From: Flavobacterium sp. SUN052
Lineage (GTDB): Bacteria > Bacteroidota > Bacteroidia > Flavobacteriales > Flavobacteriaceae
DNA length: 64,000 nt
Direction of reading: 5' to 3'
Assembly (NCBI RefSeq): GCF_028867935.1
Contig: NZ_JAPQNS010000012.1
Span: 124,001-188,000 of the forward strand
Numbering within the stretch: position 1 is the stretch's first letter; every line of letters starts with the position of its first letter. The notes beneath the pieces were generated by a model. That model was not told where the DNA came from. It made no database searches and saw only the letters and a program-made list of their open reading frames with translations. Positions 27,274 through 35,578 of this stretch are shown one piece after another. Made by a program: the position numbers and the translations under genes.

Positions 27274-27319
27274 AACCGAAACGGGCCCCACAACATCAAT
27301 TGTGGGGCCCGTTTCGGTT
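27274..27319. terminator. Bidirectional intrinsic terminator
   Basis: A perfect stem of at least 19 bases (27274-27292 / 27301-27319) with the core CGGGCCCCACA/TGTGGGGCCCG, lying between convergent genes. Confidence 0.95.
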
Positions 27320-27350
27320 ATATCAGTAAGTGGCGACCGCTTGTCGCGCG

Positions 27351-27572
27351 CTAGTATTCGTCTTCATTAAAGAAGAAATCATCCTTGGTGGGATAATCCG
27401 GCCAGATTTCCTCAATACTTTCATAAGGCTGCCCATCGTCTTCCAATTCCTGAAGGTTTTCCACTACTTCGAGAGGAGCACCTGAGCGAATTGAGAAGTC
27501 AATGAGTTCGTCTTTGGTAGCAGGCCAGGGGGCATCTTCCAGATAGGACGCCAGTTCGAGAGTCCAGTACAT
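27351..27572 (-). CDS. DUF2795 family small acidic protein
   Basis: A 73-residue, highly acidic protein (MYWTLELASYLEDAPWPATK, then SIEEIWPDYPTKDDFFFNED). The whole sequence matches the well-conserved DUF2795 proteins of Bacteroidota, of unknown function. It has a TACTTTTG promoter element 39 bases upstream and a terminator beyond its stop, so it is a monocistronic unit. Confidence 0.9.
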   Translation of the reverse strand: MYWTLELASYLEDAPWPATKDELIDFSIRSGAPLEVVENLQELEDDGQPYESIEEIWPDYPTKDDFFFNEDEY

Positions 27573-27610
27573 ACGTGTTGCTCGTTTTAAAGTCTAAATT
27601 TATAAGGGTG

Positions 27611-27618
27611 CAAAAGTA
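27611..27618 (-). promoter_or_regulatory. Bacteroidota -7 promoter element for the DUF2795 gene
   Basis: Reads TACTTTTG on the minus strand, an exact TAnnTTTG. The predicted leader is about 34 bases. Confidence 0.6.
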
Positions 27619-27744
27619 AAAAAATTTGCATATCCAAGTGCCTTTTCTTAAAATTCTTCGATTTGGTGCACTGGATGCTATTCAGGCCATTAACTGAACC
27701 AGTTACCATTTGTTTACTTTGCCCCGAAATAACGATTTTTTGTC

Positions 27745-28488
27745 ATGCAAATTGAAGTTTGTTGCTATTCTTTAGCCGATTGTTTTGCCGCTCAACAAGC
27801 GGGTGCTAACCGGATCGAATTATGTGGTGGCTTAAGCGATGGTGGCCTTACACCAAGCACCGGTCTAATCCGGTTGGTTAAACAGCAAATTTCATTACCC
27901 GTCTACACGATGATTCGCCCACGTGGGGGCGATTTCGTGTATGATAAATCCGAAGTAGCTGTAATGCAAGCCGACATCCAGTTGGCCAAAGAAGCAGGCG
28001 TCGATGGCGTAGTTTTGGGATGTCTAAATCCCGACGGAACCGTTAATGAACAACTTACCCGTCAGCTCATCGACATAGCCTCTCCCCTACCCGTAACGTT
28101 CCACCGCGCTTTCGACCTTACCCGCGACCCATTCGAAGCATTGGAGGCAATCATCCGCACTGGTGCAGTCCGTATCCTGACGTCTGGTCAGCAGCCCTCC
28201 GCCGATTTAGGAGCCGATCTGTTTCGGGAGTTAGTAACACAAGCCGCCGACCGAATCGAGATTATGGCGGGGGCCGGTGTGAATGCCCGAAACGCCCAAC
28301 TGCTGGCCCAAACGGGTGTCGATGCCCTCCATCTGAGTGGGCAACAAACAACACCCAGCCCTATGCAATTTCGCTCACCTACCGTTCGAATGGCCTCGGC
28401 CGTTCAGGGCGAGTACGACCGGCTTGGAACAAGTGAAGAAAAGGTTCGAGGAGTTGTTGTCTGCGCTTCGAGCAAGGCCTCAGCGTAA
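27745..28488 (+). CDS. cutC: CutC family protein (copper homeostasis)
   Basis: A 247-residue TIM-barrel protein. The N-terminus IEVCCYSLADCFAAQQAGA is followed by NRIELCGGLSDGGLTPS, with later MIRPRGGDFVY and VTFHRAFDL blocks that define CutC. CutC has been linked to copper tolerance in E. coli, but its biochemical role is unsettled. The last 85 bases overlap the convergent GH1-like gene. The family-conserved ending (SPTVRMAS, GEYDR) lies largely within or just before that overlap, so both coding ends look real. Confidence 0.93.
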   Translation: MQIEVCCYSLADCFAAQQAGANRIELCGGLSDGGLTPSTGLIRLVKQQISLPVYTMIRPRGGDFVYDKSEVAVMQADIQLAKEAGVDGVVLGCLNPDGTVNEQLTRQLIDIASPLPVTFHRAFDLTRDPFEALEAIIRTGAVRILTSGQQPSADLGADLFRELVTQAADRIEIMAGAGVNARNAQLLAQTGVDALHLSGQQTTPSPMQFRSPTVRMASAVQGEYDRLGTSEEKVRGVVVCASSKASA

Positions 28489-29597
28489 GGCTCATACAAC
28501 ACTCGTCTGGGTGGTCCATCACCAGTTAGGTCGGCATCCCACAGGCCGGAATGGTGCCAGTTGACTAAATTATCCCAGTCGGGCCGATCAACAATCGGGT
28601 ACAGGCAGATACCCCATAAGGGAATTCCCTGGGCAAGAGTAGCCGCACATTCGTTCGCGACAAACCGCATCCAGCCGGGCCGGTCAATGCCGGGGTGGCT
28701 CGTTTCAGTAAGGGCGATGGGACGTTTGTAGCGCCCGTACGCTTCGAGCAGTAAACTTCGAAGTGGCCGCCACCGATGATCGTTGCCCTCGTTCAACCAC
28801 GGCAAAAATTCGAACGTTGGCACAACCCACTGATTATTGTAATAATAATTGAAACCCAGAATATCCAGATTAGCTTCTGAACCACCCAGTTCTGGGCAGA
28901 GCCGCCCTGCTAGTATGTCTACCGATTGAAACTGGTTGTTATGAGATTCAGCAGCATCCCGAATCTGCTTTCTGCTGGCGTTATGAGGGGGTACCATACT
29001 GACCAAGGGTTCAGTAGTAAGAATTCGAACACTGGGGTCTACTTCACGCATGGCTGCAATACCTTCGATGTAGGCCCGCATTAGCCCGTATTTGACCTCC
29101 CACCCCTGTTTAGTGGTGTAAGGTTGTGTTCCGCGAGCATCGCCCCCCAACCATGAAATGAAGCTTACTTCATTGATTGGCGTCACAATAAGGGGTTCAT
29201 CGGGGAAACGGTCGCGGTACATAGTGACAAAAGCCCGGCAAACAGCCGCAAAACGGCGGGCAAACATAGGATGCAGCGGATGCAGATCATCGGGATACCC
29301 AAAGTGGCAAATATCCCAAACCTGCTGAATACCGTGCGCTCTTCCACGCTCAAGCATGTGCTGCACCGTCGACCAGTCGTATTGGTACGCCCGTTTTTCA
29401 ACCTGACTCCATCGAATTCCTTCGCGAACCGTATGAAGGTTGAATTCTTTAATTAACTCGTAGTCATGATCCAGCAAATCGGAATGGCCGGTAATCTGGA
29501 GAAAATCAACGCGATTACCGAAGCAGTTCATTTGGTCGGTACACTCGAACCCAGCCCACCAAAAAGATTGAAATGGGTTTTCAGACGATAATAGCAT
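28404..29597 (-). CDS. Glycoside hydrolase, clan GH-A, GH1-like
   Basis: A 397-residue TIM-barrel glycosidase. The acid/base is expected in TPINEVSF (N142-E143) and the nucleophile in ALTETSHPG (E298), the two positions typical of clan GH-A with beta-glucosidase-like enzymes. FWWAGFECTDQ at the start is the first barrel strand. There is no signal peptide, so it is probably cytoplasmic. The substrate is unknown. I chose the ATG at 29597, which lies within a perfect hairpin; the frame extends only to a TTG ten codons earlier. It follows glpK on the same strand by about 80 bases and overlaps cutC by 85 bases. Confidence 0.82.
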   Translation of the reverse strand: MLLSSENPFQSFWWAGFECTDQMNCFGNRVDFLQITGHSDLLDHDYELIKEFNLHTVREGIRWSQVEKRAYQYDWSTVQHMLERGRAHGIQQVWDICHFGYPDDLHPLHPMFARRFAAVCRAFVTMYRDRFPDEPLIVTPINEVSFISWLGGDARGTQPYTTKQGWEVKYGLMRAYIEGIAAMREVDPSVRILTTEPLVSMVPPHNASRKQIRDAAESHNNQFQSVDILAGRLCPELGGSEANLDILGFNYYYNNQWVVPTFEFLPWLNEGNDHRWRPLRSLLLEAYGRYKRPIALTETSHPGIDRPGWMRFVANECAATLAQGIPLWGICLYPIVDRPDWDNLVNWHHSGLWDADLTGDGPPRRVLYEPYAEALLEAQTTTPRTFSSLVPSRSYSP

Positions 29598-29642
29598 CTG
29601 GTTTTGGTGATGGTGAATACATAGCAACCAAAACCAGATGCT
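29593..29642 (-). promoter_or_regulatory. Perfect hairpin enclosing the GH1-like start codon
   Basis: 16-base arms at 29593-29608 and 29627-29642 pair perfectly with an 18-base loop. In the minus-strand transcript the 3' arm contains the ATG of the glycosidase gene (29595-29597). It also lies 37 bases past the glpK stop, so it could act as a terminator, though no T run follows. Confidence 0.7.
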
Positions 29643-29678
29643 TACGGCCCGATTACTTATTAAACCGCCTATCTTTTA

Positions 29679-31175
29679 TTACTCTTCCCACCCAAAAGAC
29701 CGTTCCACAGCCTTTGACCAACCGCGCAGCAGTTTGGCCCGCGTTGGTTCGTCCAAATTTGGCTGGAATGTTTTATCAACACCCCAGTTCTGGCGTAAAT
29801 CGTCGAAGTTTTTCCAATAGCCCACGGCCAAACCAGCCGCGTAAGCTGCACCAAGGGCGGTTGTTTCGGTGATAGTAGGCCGAACAACGGGCACGTTCAA
29901 AACATCGGCCTGAAACTGCATCAGCAGGCTATTGTGAGTCATGCCTCCATCAACCCGCAGCGAACTCAGTTCAATTCCTGCATCCTGTTCCATAGCCCGT
30001 ACCACATCGTTGGTTTGGTAGGCCGTTGCTTCCAGCACCGCACGAGCAATGTGGCCTTTATTGACGAACCGGGTCAGGCCAGCCACCACCCCCCGCGCGT
30101 CGGCTTTCCAGTAAGGTGCATACAAGCCCGAAAAGGCAGGTACAAAATAAGCTCCACCGTTATCATCGACGGTTTTGGCAAGCGTCTCTACATCTGAGCT
30201 ATTTTTAATCATACCCAAATTGTCGCGGAGCCACTGTACCAACGCACCCGTGATCGCCACGCTTCCTTCGAGCGCATAGTTGACTGGCTCGTTGCCAAAC
30301 TTGTAGGCGATAGTTGTAAGCAACCCACAAGTCGACTCACGCAGAACAGTTCCGGTATTCAGGAGCAGAAAGCAACCCGTTCCGTAGGTGTTTTTGGCCT
30401 GTCCCGGTTCAAAGCAAGTTTGACCCACCAAAGCGGCATGCTGGTCGCCCAAAATCCCAGCTAATGGCACACCCGGCAACACCTCCGATGATACCGTCCC
30501 GTATACTTCGCTGCTCGACCTGATAACAGGCAGCATAGCACGGGGTACTTCGAAAGCGGCCAATAGTTCGTCGCTCCAGTCGAGTGTACGCAAATCCATT
30601 AGTTGTGTCCGGCTGGCGTTGGTAACATCGGTGAGGTGCAGGCCACCCTGCGGGCCGCCTGTGAGGTTCCAGGTCACAAAGGAGTCCATGGTGCCGAAAA
30701 GCGCGTCGCCCCGCTCAGCGTCGGCGCGGAGGCCCTTAACGTTGTCTAAAAGCCAGCGGAGCTTGAGTCCACTGAAATACGTGGCCAGTGGTAAGCCCGT
30801 TTGGGCGCGAAAACGATCCTGTCCGCCGGTTTCGGCAAACTTATTAACCAGATCGCCCGTGCGGGTATCCTGCCAAACAAGGGCATTGTAGTATGGCTTG
30901 CCTGTTCGGCGGTTCCAGACAACGGTGGTTTCGCGTTGATTGGTAATACCGATGGCCGCAATATCACCGACCTGGAGTTTCGCGTTGATGCGTGCCAGGG
31001 CAATTACTTCGAGCGTATTTTTCCAGATTTCTTCGGGATTATGTTCCACCCAGCCTGCCTGGGGGTAAATCTGCTGGTGTTCTTTTTGGGCCACGGAAAC
31101 AATGGCACCCTGGCGGTTGAATACAATGCACCGGGTACTGGTAGTCCCCTGATCGATGGCAGCAACGTAAGTCAT
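29679..31175 (-). CDS. glpK: Glycerol kinase
   Basis: Phosphorylates glycerol to sn-glycerol 3-phosphate with ATP in the cytoplasm. It belongs to the FGGY fold. [15 protein letters not shown] is the phosphate-1 loop, [17 protein letters not shown] and WQDTR bind glycerol, [10 protein letters not shown] and [14 protein letters not shown] are nucleotide-binding segments, and [14 protein letters not shown] is the FGGY C-terminal signature. Its 498 residues match the family length. No glycerol facilitator or G3P dehydrogenase is adjacent. Confidence 0.97.
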   Translation of the reverse strand: MTYVAAIDQGTTSTRCIVFNRQGAIVSVAQKEHQQIYPQAGWVEHNPEEIWKNTLEVIALARINAKLQVGDIAAIGITNQRETTVVWNRRTGKPYYNALVWQDTRTGDLVNKFAETGGQDRFRAQTGLPLATYFSGLKLRWLLDNVKGLRADAERGDALFGTMDSFVTWNLTGGPQGGLHLTDVTNASRTQLMDLRTLDWSDELLAAFEVPRAMLPVIRSSSEVYGTVSSEVLPGVPLAGILGDQHAALVGQTCFEPGQAKNTYGTGCFLLLNTGTVLRESTCGLLTTIAYKFGNEPVNYALEGSVAITGALVQWLRDNLGMIKNSSDVETLAKTVDDNGGAYFVPAFSGLYAPYWKADARGVVAGLTRFVNKGHIARAVLEATAYQTNDVVRAMEQDAGIELSSLRVDGGMTHNSLLMQFQADVLNVPVVRPTITETTALGAAYAAGLAVGYWKNFDDLRQNWGVDKTFQPNLDEPTRAKLLRGWSKAVERSFGWEE

Positions 31176-31344
31176 GGTTTTAGGTTAGTTCTGAAAGTAC
31201 AAACATGCCGATTGTTTGGCAGAATTCAAGGCAATTATTGCACCAATGCAAGACTAAAACCAGCTTAAGATATTCATCGGGTAAGATGAAGACACGCCCG
31301 TTGCTACCGGCTGCTCAACCAATACCACCGACTCACTCATAAGC

Positions 31345-31992
31345 TTACCGCAGATCTTCCGGCGTGGTGATTTTGATGTTGGCGTAGTCGCCGTCGATGA
31401 GCGTAATGGGGAAACCAGCATGCTCTAACACGCTGGCGCAGTCGGTGAAAAACGGTTGTTCGTCTCCAGCGAAAGCTTGCCTGAACCAGTCGAGACGGAA
31501 TGTTTGGGGAGTCTGCACCAGTCGTACCCGGCTTCTATCAACGGCTTCACTTCGACCATCCGTGCCAATAAGCCGAACAGAATCTTTGGCGGGGACGCAC
31601 GTAACGGCACTGCCTACACGAGCAGCAGTCTCGAAGCCATTGCGGATTATTTCGGTAGAAATATAAGGGCGAACCCCATCATGAACAGCAACTAGGCCAT
31701 CGGGCGAATCGATAACGGCAAGCCCATTACGAACAGATTGAAACCGGGTTTCCCCGCCAACAACCGTCTGGGCTGGCCTATCGAAATTATGATGTTGGCA
31801 GAGAGTGGCCCACGTATTGAGATCGCGGACAGGAAGAACCAGAATCAGCTGAATATCAACTGAATAAGCCTGAAACTGTTCGAGGGTATGCTGAAGAATT
31901 GGCTTGCCGTTGAGGATCAAAAACTGTTTCGGCACCGCCGACTGCATTCGGCTTCCGCTTCCTCCGGCAACGATAATGGCGAATTGGGTCAT
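31345..31992 (-). CDS. ispD: 2-C-methyl-D-erythritol 4-phosphate cytidylyltransferase
   Basis: Third step of the MEP isoprenoid pathway: it joins CTP and methylerythritol phosphate. The GT-A-like nucleotidyltransferase loop IIVAGGSGSRM is at the N-terminus, followed by PKQFLILNGKPIL, VAVHDGVRPYIS and LVQTPQTF, all family motifs. I chose ATG 31992 (215 residues), which puts the loop at the usual position; ATG 32016 is also in frame. It lies downstream of queA on the same strand, with an inverted repeat between them. Confidence 0.95.
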   Translation of the reverse strand: MTQFAIIVAGGSGSRMQSAVPKQFLILNGKPILQHTLEQFQAYSVDIQLILVLPVRDLNTWATLCQHHNFDRPAQTVVGGETRFQSVRNGLAVIDSPDGLVAVHDGVRPYISTEIIRNGFETAARVGSAVTCVPAKDSVRLIGTDGRSEAVDRSRVRLVQTPQTFRLDWFRQAFAGDEQPFFTDCASVLEHAGFPITLIDGDYANIKITTPEDLR

Positions 31993-32014
31993 TGGCTTCG
32001 CGTCATGAATTGTC

Positions 32015-32061
32015 ATTAGTGGTCATTATATATTTCGTACTCGCAATTAATGACCACTAAT
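32015..32061 (-). repeat. Inverted repeat between queA and ispD
   Basis: Arms of 14 bases at 32015-32028 and 32048-32061 pair perfectly around a 19-base loop. The pentamer GTCAT also recurs three times at exact ten-base spacing (starting 32003, 32013, 32023), just upstream of the chosen ispD start. It may be a weak terminator, an mRNA hairpin or a protein-binding site. Confidence 0.6.
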
Positions 32062-32083
32062 AACAATCAATAACAACTAATGA

Positions 32084-33127
32084 CTAGATAATCAACATCG
32101 CGTCGCCGTAGCTGAAGAAGCGATATTTTTCTTTGATAGCAACTTGATACACATCCTTCATAAACTCGTGACCACCAAAAGCCCCAGCCATCATAATTAG
32201 AATAGACTCAGGCAGGTGGAAACTTGTTAATAAAGAGTTGGCAATCTTAAAGTCGTACGGCGGAAAAATGAATCGATCTGTCCAACCTTCAACGGGCTTC
32301 AACCGGCTATTGGCCGACACCGACGATTCGAGTGCTTTCAACGAGGTTGTACCGATAGCACATACCCGCTTGCCCGCATCAAGCGCTGTATTGACAATAG
32401 TGGCCGACTCGGCCGGAATCTTATAGTTTTCCGAATCCGTTTTGTGTTTCGTCAAATCTTCTACATCTACCTGACGGAAGGTGCCAAGGCCAACGTGCAG
32501 TGTGATCGGGGCGAAATGAACGCCTTTGATCTCCATCCGCTTCATCATCGCCTTTGTGAAGTGCAAGCCTGCTGTTGGTGCAGCTACCGCGCCTACATGC
32601 TGCGCAAACACAGTCTGATACCGCTCGCGGTCAGCATCTTCAGTTTCGCGTTTGATCTCGCGGGGGAGGGGCGTTTCTCCCAGTTCGTCCACCGCTTTCA
32701 TGAACTCCTCGTGTGAGCCATCGAACAAAAACCGGATTGTCCGGCCACGTGAGGTGGTGTTATCAATAACTTCGGCTACCAGATCACTGTCGCCAAAATA
32801 GAGTTTGTTGCCAACACGAATTTTGCGGGCGGGGTCCACCAGCACATCCCACAGTTTCATCTCGCGATTCAATTCACGCAGGAGGAAAACTTCAATTTTT
32901 GCCCCAGTCTTCTCTTTATTGCCGTACAGTCGGGCCGGGAATACCTTGGTATTGTTGATTACCATGACATCGCCATCGTCGAAATAGCTCAGCAGGTCAG
33001 AGAACATCTTGTGTTCAATTTGCTTGGTCTTACGGTGAACCACCATCAACCGTGCTTCTCCGCGCTCTGCCGGATACTTGGCAATTAGACTTTCAGGCAA
33101 GTCGAACCTAAATTCAGATAGCTTCAT
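32084..33127 (-). CDS. queA: S-adenosylmethionine:tRNA ribosyltransferase-isomerase
   Basis: Makes epoxyqueuosine on the tRNA wobble base by transferring the ribosyl part of S-adenosylmethionine. The opening [20 protein letters not shown] and the blocks [36 protein letters not shown] and [18 protein letters not shown] are family signatures. At 347 residues it is of normal length. A TATATTTG promoter element is found 46 bases upstream. It probably heads a transcript that continues into ispD. Confidence 0.97.
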   Translation of the reverse strand: MKLSEFRFDLPESLIAKYPAERGEARLMVVHRKTKQIEHKMFSDLLSYFDDGDVMVINNTKVFPARLYGNKEKTGAKIEVFLLRELNREMKLWDVLVDPARKIRVGNKLYFGDSDLVAEVIDNTTSRGRTIRFLFDGSHEEFMKAVDELGETPLPREIKRETEDADRERYQTVFAQHVGAVAAPTAGLHFTKAMMKRMEIKGVHFAPITLHVGLGTFRQVDVEDLTKHKTDSENYKIPAESATIVNTALDAGKRVCAIGTTSLKALESSVSANSRLKPVEGWTDRFIFPPYDFKIANSLLTSFHLPESILIMMAGAFGGHEFMKDVYQVAIKEKYRFFSYGDAMLII

Positions 33128-33172
33128 AAGCGTATTAGCCGCAAAAAATCAACCCGTTATAATAAAAGTCCG

Positions 33173-33180
33173 CAAATATA
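33173..33180 (-). promoter_or_regulatory. Bacteroidota -7 promoter element for queA
   Basis: Reads TATATTTG on the minus strand, an exact TAnnTTTG. Transcription would start about 40 bases before the ATG. Confidence 0.6.
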
Positions 33181-33187
33181 CTACGCA

Positions 33188-33219
33188 AAAACCCGGATGA
33201 TTCTTTTTCTCCGGGTTTT
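33188..33219 (-). terminator. Intrinsic terminator upstream of queA
   Basis: AAAACCCGGA (33188-33197) / TCCGGGTTTT (33210-33219) with a 12-base loop. It ends the minus-strand transcript of the short protein gene at 33259, directly before the queA promoter. Confidence 0.85.
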
Positions 33220-33258
33220 ACTTGCAATTTTCACAATTATGTTCTAAACGTTGCCTTT

Positions 33259-33612
33259 CTAGTGCATCGGCTCAATAGGTTGAACAGATCCTTCCGTATT
33301 AACAGTTGGCCGTTCGCCTACGTTAAATTTAGCCATCAGCTCACTGGAAACTTCGTTTGAATAGGTACCCTGGGCTGCAACAAATACTCCTTTCTTACCT
33401 GTTTTTGTGGTGATAGCATACAGTGTCATCTCATCACCGGGGTCTGATGTGCCTTCAAAACGGTGGAACTCATCAACCATAAACTCATCACCTTTCACTT
33501 TTGTATCGGTGCCGGAGATTGTCAAATAATCTTCGTGGGGAGAAAATTCGTAGGTGTATCCGCGCTCACGGAGGTTTTCCATCGCTTCAGTGAGGGTCGT
33601 GAAATGGTTCAT
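33259..33612 (-). CDS. Short conserved protein, often labelled phosphoribosylpyrophosphate synthetase
   Basis: A 117-residue protein (TTLTEAMENLRERGYTYEF, then FEGTSDPGDEMTLYAIT and TGKKGVFVAAQGTY). It matches a family of ~100-residue Bacteroidota proteins that databases often call phosphoribosylpyrophosphate synthetase. It is far too short for that enzyme and lacks its PRPP-binding motif, so the label looks wrong. No signal peptide. The function is unknown. It is flanked by its own terminator and is likely monocistronic. Confidence 0.75.
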   Translation of the reverse strand: MNHFTTLTEAMENLRERGYTYEFSPHEDYLTISGTDTKVKGDEFMVDEFHRFEGTSDPGDEMTLYAITTKTGKKGVFVAAQGTYSNEVSSELMAKFNVGERPTVNTEGSVQPIEPMH

Positions 33613-33712
33613 AACGTTAGTTGGTTTTGGTTTAAGACATAACTAATTGGAATCGGGATAGTTTGTCTGGCTTAGCTAGTGGTCGTTGCTGCTCTTTATT
33701 ACGTATTAGGGG

Positions 33713-34621
33713 CTAAAAAAGCGACCCCTGCACCACCTGGGGCTGAATATGTGGTTCGCGAAGGTTCAGACCGCAGTGTTCGTTAAGTTGCCGAACCCAG
33801 TAGCGAATCAGTTCGGGAGCGGTATCGTTCTCACCTCCGCCGTGCACAAACAGGTAGGCTGTTTGTAAGCCTTTATCAAACCAGGTTTTTAAACGTTGCA
33901 CCCACGCATCCGTACGGCTATAATCCGTAGGATGGCCTTCACTAGCAATAAAGCGCAGCGTTAACACGGGGCTGCTCAACCCCATATGAAGCACATCGCG
34001 ACGACCCGCTACATCGGAAATAACCACATGACGGTGCAAATCGTGAAGCTTTTCAAGCGTTGCGGGCCAAACGTCTTTACGAAACCAGTCGGGATGGCGA
34101 AACTCAACAGCTACGTCAAGTTCGTCGGGCAAGTTTTTAAGGTATGTTTCCAACACTGGCCATCTGTCGGGACCAAAGTTGGGCGGCAATTGCAAAAACG
34201 ACATGCCGAGGTATTCTTCCAGGTCCAGGATGGCATTGACAAACTCGTCGGTTACCCCACCTGCCCCCGCCAGCATCCGCTCGTGGCTGATGATCTGCGG
34301 GAATTTAGGGCAGTATACAAAACCCGACGTAGCCTCAGTCCGCCATTTATCAATCATACCCGGCGTTGGAATCTGGTAATGCGTCAGATTCAGCTCGATG
34401 GTGTTGAACTGTCGGGTATAATAATGCAGGAAGTCACGTTCCTTAGCCACCGAGGGGTAAATTTTACCCACATACTGTTTGTTGGCCCAGATTGGTCCAC
34501 CAATAAAAACAGTCGGGGTAGCAGTCGGCGTTACATGGCTCCAAACGTGCGCATTGAACGCCTGACCGGGTGGCAAGGCGAAGTTAACCAGATCGACATT
34601 TACTACTTTCCCGAATTCCAT
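33713..34621 (-). CDS. DUF72 domain-containing protein
   Basis: A 302-residue protein with the DUF72 TIM-barrel pattern: FIGGPIWANKQYVGKIYP, FNTIELNLTHYQIP, FLQLPPNFG, VAVEFRHPDWF and FVHGGGENDTAPELI. DUF72 resembles UV-endonuclease/xylose-isomerase barrels and is of unknown function. It is divergent from the HEPN gene across a 66-base gap. Confidence 0.9.
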   Translation of the reverse strand: MEFGKVVNVDLVNFALPPGQAFNAHVWSHVTPTATPTVFIGGPIWANKQYVGKIYPSVAKERDFLHYYTRQFNTIELNLTHYQIPTPGMIDKWRTEATSGFVYCPKFPQIISHERMLAGAGGVTDEFVNAILDLEEYLGMSFLQLPPNFGPDRWPVLETYLKNLPDELDVAVEFRHPDWFRKDVWPATLEKLHDLHRHVVISDVAGRRDVLHMGLSSPVLTLRFIASEGHPTDYSRTDAWVQRLKTWFDKGLQTAYLFVHGGGENDTAPELIRYWVRQLNEHCGLNLREPHIQPQVVQGSLF

Positions 34622-34687
34622 GACTGTAGTGATGAAGCAGTTATGCTTTTCTTGTAATAATCAGAAATTTACGACATTTGTTTTTAG

Positions 34688-35140
34688 ATGCCTACCGTTC
34701 TTCAGCTACAGCAATTATCTCAGCAACGCCTGGATGAGGCCAACGATTTGATTCGGATTAATCGAGTTGATGCCGCTTTTTATTTAGGTGGTTATGCCAT
34801 TGAAATGGCCTTGAAAGCCGTCATTTGCAAGACACTCGACCAACCCGATTTTTACAAGCCCGACAGAACCTTAAAAGGTTCTCGGGTTGTTCAGGATAAA
34901 GTATTGAGAGAATTCAAAACGCATAACTACAGCGATTTGCTGGTGTTATCGGGTTTGTCGAATAAATTGGATGATGCTATGACTACCGATGGTACGTTGG
35001 AGAAAGCATGGCAACTTATTGGCCGACTCAAATGGTCTGAGAATGACCGATATGAAATAGGGCGTGTTTCTTCAAGTGAAGCATTGGATTTTGTGGACGC
35101 TGTTAAAATCCTAACTACATGGATAAGCAAATATTGGTAG
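34688..35140 (+). CDS. HEPN domain-containing protein
   Basis: A 150-residue, all-helical protein. The core AAFYLGGYAIEMALKAVIC (about residues 29-47) is the common HEPN helix. R74-E-F-K-T-H79 fits the Rx4H ribonuclease motif, although in related non-toxic HEPN proteins the His belongs to a conserved His-x-x-Asp-Leu turn, so activity is uncertain. HEPN proteins are often RNase toxins or substrate-binding partners. It overlaps the next gene by 22 bases in another frame, so the two are coupled. Confidence 0.8.
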   Translation: MPTVLQLQQLSQQRLDEANDLIRINRVDAAFYLGGYAIEMALKAVICKTLDQPDFYKPDRTLKGSRVVQDKVLREFKTHNYSDLLVLSGLSNKLDDAMTTDGTLEKAWQLIGRLKWSENDRYEIGRVSSSEALDFVDAVKILTTWISKYW

Positions 35141-35445
35141 AAGAAGCCATTCAGAAAATAAAACGTGACTTTATAAGTCAGGGCTTTATTGTAAGGGAGC
35201 ATCGTATAATTCCTACGTACGTAGGGTTCAGAACATTCCCGGTTCAACTTGGCTTAGTAATGCCCCAGGCAAAGTGGTCCTCGTTAAAAGAGGAAGTTAA
35301 CTTTATAGTTGATCGTAAGCGTGCTGTTCTTACCGATGAAGAACGGGCATTAATTGGTACGATTCTCCTTTATCCAACCGCCGAAGCTATGAACGAAGAC
35401 ATGGACGAGCGGATGGGCCAACACTTGGTCGTCAGCGATTGGTAA
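35119..35445 (+). CDS. Uncharacterised partner of HEPN protein
   Basis: A 108-residue protein with no family I can name. It begins with a helix (EEAIQKIKRDFISQGF), continues with likely strands (RIIPTYVGFRTFPVQLGLV) and ends acidic. It lacks the GS-x10-D-x-D motif of the minimal nucleotidyltransferases that usually pair with HEPN proteins. The 22-base overlap with the HEPN gene and a shared terminator indicate a two-gene unit. An antitoxin-like or complex-forming role is inference. Confidence 0.6.
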   Translation: MDKQILVEEAIQKIKRDFISQGFIVREHRIIPTYVGFRTFPVQLGLVMPQAKWSSLKEEVNFIVDRKRAVLTDEERALIGTILLYPTAEAMNEDMDERMGQHLVVSDW

Positions 35446-35471
35446 ATACCGGTCGTCGTGCTTGATTTATA

Positions 35472-35505
35472 AAGCCCCTTCCGGTAATTTGACCGGAAGG
35501 GGCTT
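35472..35505 (+). terminator. Intrinsic terminator of the HEPN module
   Basis: A perfect 14-base stem (35472-35485 / 35492-35505) with a six-base loop, followed by ATTTTTG. The T-rich tail doubles as the likely -7 element for valS. Confidence 0.9.
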
Positions 35506-35512
35506 ATTTTTG
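35505..35512 (+). promoter_or_regulatory. Bacteroidota -7 promoter element for valS, overlapping a terminator
   Basis: TATTTTTG, an exact TAnnTTTG, formed by the last base of the terminator stem and its T tract. Transcription would start near 35517, about 60 bases before the valS ATG. Confidence 0.5.
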
Positions 35513-35578
35513 CAACCTATTTCCATTTCAGATTGGGAATTTCGCAGCAACAAATCCCCAATTCCAATTTCACTGCGC

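Noticed and set aside
33259..33612. Phosphoribosylpyrophosphate synthetase
   Set aside because: The protein is 117 residues and lacks the PRPP-binding loop, so the common database label was not adopted as a function.
33986..34657. 223-codon open frame opposite the DUF72 gene
   Set aside because: Antisense to a well-matched DUF72 protein; no independent support.
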